The notes under the pieces were generated by a model. The model was not told the DNA's origin and did not search any database. It worked only from the letters and a program-made list of their open reading frames with translations. A program made the position numbers and the translations under genes. A stretch of DNA of 8,589 bases from positions 1 to 8,589 of the forward strand of contig CAZUSO010000093.1 in NCBI GenBank assembly GCA_964622775.1, in the 5' to 3' direction. The DNA comes from CAZUSO01 sp964622775. GTDB taxonomy: Bacteria; Bacteroidota; Bacteroidia; Chitinophagales; Chitinophagaceae. This document shows positions 7,601-8,589 of the stretch, piece after piece (positions within the stretch are counted from its first letter, which is position 1; each line of letters begins with the position of its first letter).

Positions 7601-8589
7601 TGCCGATCAGCCTATTAATAACTATGGAACCGGGGGAGGGGACGGACTTGCCTGGAGCTTTGGTGATGATGCTAATTATTCTACTGCACTAACTAATGGG
7701 GCAGGCTCCAAACTGAGGCTGGTATTCGATGCAGCTAATAACGGTTCGGAAAATGGAAATGCTACGGGCATATACCTTACTTATGGTTATTCCGCCAATA
7801 CACAAATGGGGCCTGGCTCCGCCGGAGTGTTAGCCTATAGTCCAAATGTATCCTGGAAAATTCAAACGGATAAACTGGTCAGCGTAGTAATTGATGAAGA
7901 CAGTAAACTGACCATGACTTATGACGGCAATATTATTTTTGATGCAATCCAATTGCCTGCAGGATACGCTGCAGCAGATAAGTCTCAATGGAAACATCTG
8001 TTTACGGCCTTCACCGGCGGAGATGCCCTGCGTCATGCAATTGATGATCTGAATATTGCTTATATCAACCGAACTTTTGTTTACGGAATAAGTGCCGGAG
8101 GTTCCGGCCTGGCTCCGGTTGTCTGGCAAACATCAGATACTTTTGAAATCTCCACGGCTCCGGATTCCTTTGATGTATGGATTGCCTCGGGAGCGGATGC
8201 GGAGAATTGTCATAAGCTGCTGGGTACCTACCGGTTTATTCACCCCGTTGTTGTATCCAATGTGAGTGTTACCGATGTGACAACCTGTGGTGCGAATGAT
8301 GGTGCTATTACATTGGAAGGATTAATTCCGGATGTTGCTTATGATGTAACGTACGTTAAAGATCTTGTCGCCCAGTCTGCTACAGTGACCACCGATGCAT
8401 CAGGTCATTTAATTATGGATAACCTGTTGCCGGGGGCATATAGCAATATCGTTGTTTCTGTAGATGGCTGTTCCGGTACTCCATTGGGCCCGGTAATGGT
8501 AGCTACTCCGGTTAAACCGGCGATCACGGTTTCTGGCGGAAACCCGAACACGGATTGCAGTACCCCTAACGGTACCATTATCCTGTCTT
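4668..8589 (+). CDS. Giant multidomain cell-surface adhesin (partial, runs off the right edge)
   Basis: At least 1307 codons are open from ATG 4668 to the window end with no stop. An alternative ATG at 4686 has GAGGAA 10 nt upstream. The signal peptide spans residues 1-28, cleaving near LQA|QE. Domains in order: about 30-213, a Bacteroidota surface module (YIPIYSYYEYTYSQAIYNAAE, WTVYLGNTTKTAF, NLVVAVDENAPNYG); 215-310, fibronectin III ending YVQTDCG...FTTP; 311-525, an unnamed beta-rich module (KYWKLADYSQNNTLKLG, VYILAVSGSGSS, IAAIKVTKTNATGSGYL); 527-617, a second fibronectin III; 622-716, Ig-like (YQWQSSENGITGWQDI, TTWYRAKVTC); 718-795, a second Ig-like; 796-884, a possible third; about 920-1133, an L-type-lectin-like domain with GDGLAWSFGDD near 991-1001; about 1198-1282, an adhesin repeat (CGANDGAITLEGL, LLPGAYSNIVVSVDGC), with the next copy starting near 1284. 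It is probably exported by T9SS, but the C terminus is not visible. No protease or glycosidase motif is seen. Adhesion or polysaccharide binding is inferred from the domains. Confidence 0.88.
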   Translation, partial: MRNFKTMNFFRAFCFLLLSGTMAVNLQAQEVTVQVGSGGGTNAYIPIYSYYEYTYSQAIYNAAELSAAGAITNGMITKIRYKVSGAPGANSNNWTVYLGNTTKTAFTSNTDWEPFANLTMVYNNPSVTFPAVGQWVELILSTPFEYTGDNLVVAVDENAPNYGSSGGSWQSYTSSANSGIYFYSDPINPNPASPPSGTTRTDNIPQIQFDFLDASPCQMPLALVTSNLTRTSINTNWGAPTGGDPVSGYNYELRTSGAAGSGATGLAASGSQAGTSLALNGLTPGTAYTLYVQTDCGSSESYWKSAMFTTPLYEPITITSMNYDVIANGAGPANQAALSTTNAVDVVASGANFAYISRDFSRDNGVTTYPAGLPNDGIISVGTKYWKLADYSQNNTLKLGTQNETDTLKFFTPRSAKNVYILAVSGSGSSNATFKILYDDGSFADFPVTINDWYGSGAILQTMRVSRYGTSNPEQGGNGPNMYETVLNLADADTAKTIAAIKVTKTNATGSGYLNVFAVSINPSATACDLPFNLAFSNVSAYTADVSWEGMAANYQLSYGELLTDPESGTFINGISTTSSGVSGLDPLTAYNVYVRSICGSSPGDTSFWAGPVTFTTLQAPCAGTPDPGATITSNADFCVNGIAALSLENDYSGFSNITYQWQSSENGITGWQDIASAMGATYITPLLTETTWYRAKVTCSGSDGYSDPVSVGIHPLPTVTVSPESVVYCDGGSATLTALGAQDYTWTPLLGLDVSIGSSVAASPAGVTTYTVTGTDAFGCENTATVMVSPISIFTPVATATPSIACAAGDPVTIAVTPVSDGAGTLFEYELRDHSGAVIAPWQSAPSFVFTPDSEGDLSYYVFVRTAGCTGASDTGFVNLFYGFSADVLTVEDDCSGANSAIVVSNPQGAAGVAPSTWQNDFNGTTLPAGATLYGSAALTGGRAVITPSATSVRGALGIENIATINPQRLELSFTLTADQPINNYGTGGGDGLAWSFGDDANYSTALTNGAGSKLRLVFDAANNGSENGNATGIYLTYGYSANTQMGPGSAGVLAYSPNVSWKIQTDKLVSVVIDEDSKLTMTYDGNIIFDAIQLPAGYAAADKSQWKHLFTAFTGGDALRHAIDDLNIAYINRTFVYGISAGGSGLAPVVWQTSDTFEISTAPDSFDVWIASGADAENCHKLLGTYRFIHPVVVSNVSVTDVTTCGANDGAITLEGLIPDVAYDVTYVKDLVAQSATVTTDASGHLIMDNLLPGAYSNIVVSVDGCSGTPLGPVMVATPVKPAITVSGGNPNTDCSTPNGTIILS
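8259..8589 (+). repeat. Start of a tandem adhesin-repeat region inside the giant surface protein
   Basis: One unit of about 85 residues (VSVTDVTTCGANDGAITLEG through VDGCSGTPLGPV) is followed by PAITVSGGNPNTDCSTPNGT, which resembles the start of another unit with the same C-x-x-x-[DN]-G-x-I pattern. This layout is typical of the SprB-like repeat arrays of Bacteroidota gliding and adhesion proteins. Only one full unit and a fragment are inside the window, so the repeat number is unknown. Confidence 0.5.

Noticed and set aside
4829..8129. Several short open frames, mostly antisense, within 4829-8129
   Set aside because: All lie inside the continuous adhesin frame, which has clear domains; the short frames have low-complexity or unrecognisable translations.
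1..8589. CRISPR array, tRNA or rRNA genes, insertion sequence or prophage
   Set aside because: No regularly spaced direct repeats, tRNA-like cloverleaf, transposase motif or phage structural gene was seen on either strand.

Overview
The window looks like a chromosomal segment of a Bacteroidota bacterium, probably of the Chitinophagaceae/Sphingobacteriia type. The evidence is a type IX secretion (T9SS) C-terminal sorting domain, a choice-of-anchor L domain, two matches to the Bacteroidota -7 promoter consensus TAnnTTTG, a two-gene atpD-atpC unit without the rest of the ATP synthase operon, and a very short epsilon subunit. The genus cannot be fixed from the sequence alone.

Layout. Positions 1-2218 carry two minus-strand genes that read as one operon. 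The first in transcription order (2218-515) is a secreted protein of about 567 residues with a T9SS sorting tail. The second (510-1, cut by the window edge) starts 4 bp after it and is a secreted choice-of-anchor L protein. A divergent intergenic region (2219-2534) follows. It holds a perfect 19-bp AT-rich inverted repeat (2402-2455) and a consensus-like promoter just upstream of atpD. Positions 2535-4346 hold atpD and atpC, the beta and epsilon subunits of F1Fo ATP synthase, closed by a strong GC-rich hairpin at 4378-4409. After a 321-bp gap, the rest of the window (4668-8589) is one uninterrupted open frame of at least 1307 codons that runs off the right edge. It encodes a large secreted mosaic adhesin with an N-terminal Bacteroidota surface domain, two fibronectin III domains around an unnamed beta-rich domain, Ig-like modules, an L-type-lectin-like domain and the start of a tandem adhesin-repeat region.

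How it fits together. The ATP synthase pair is a housekeeping block flanked by cell-surface genes. The three surface proteins all have signal peptides. One has a visible T9SS tail, and the other two are cut before their C termini, so T9SS export is only likely for them. I see no RNA genes, CRISPR array, insertion sequence or phage genes. No clearly new system is visible. The best candidates for a second look are the hairpin between the divergent genes and the unnamed domains of the surface proteins.
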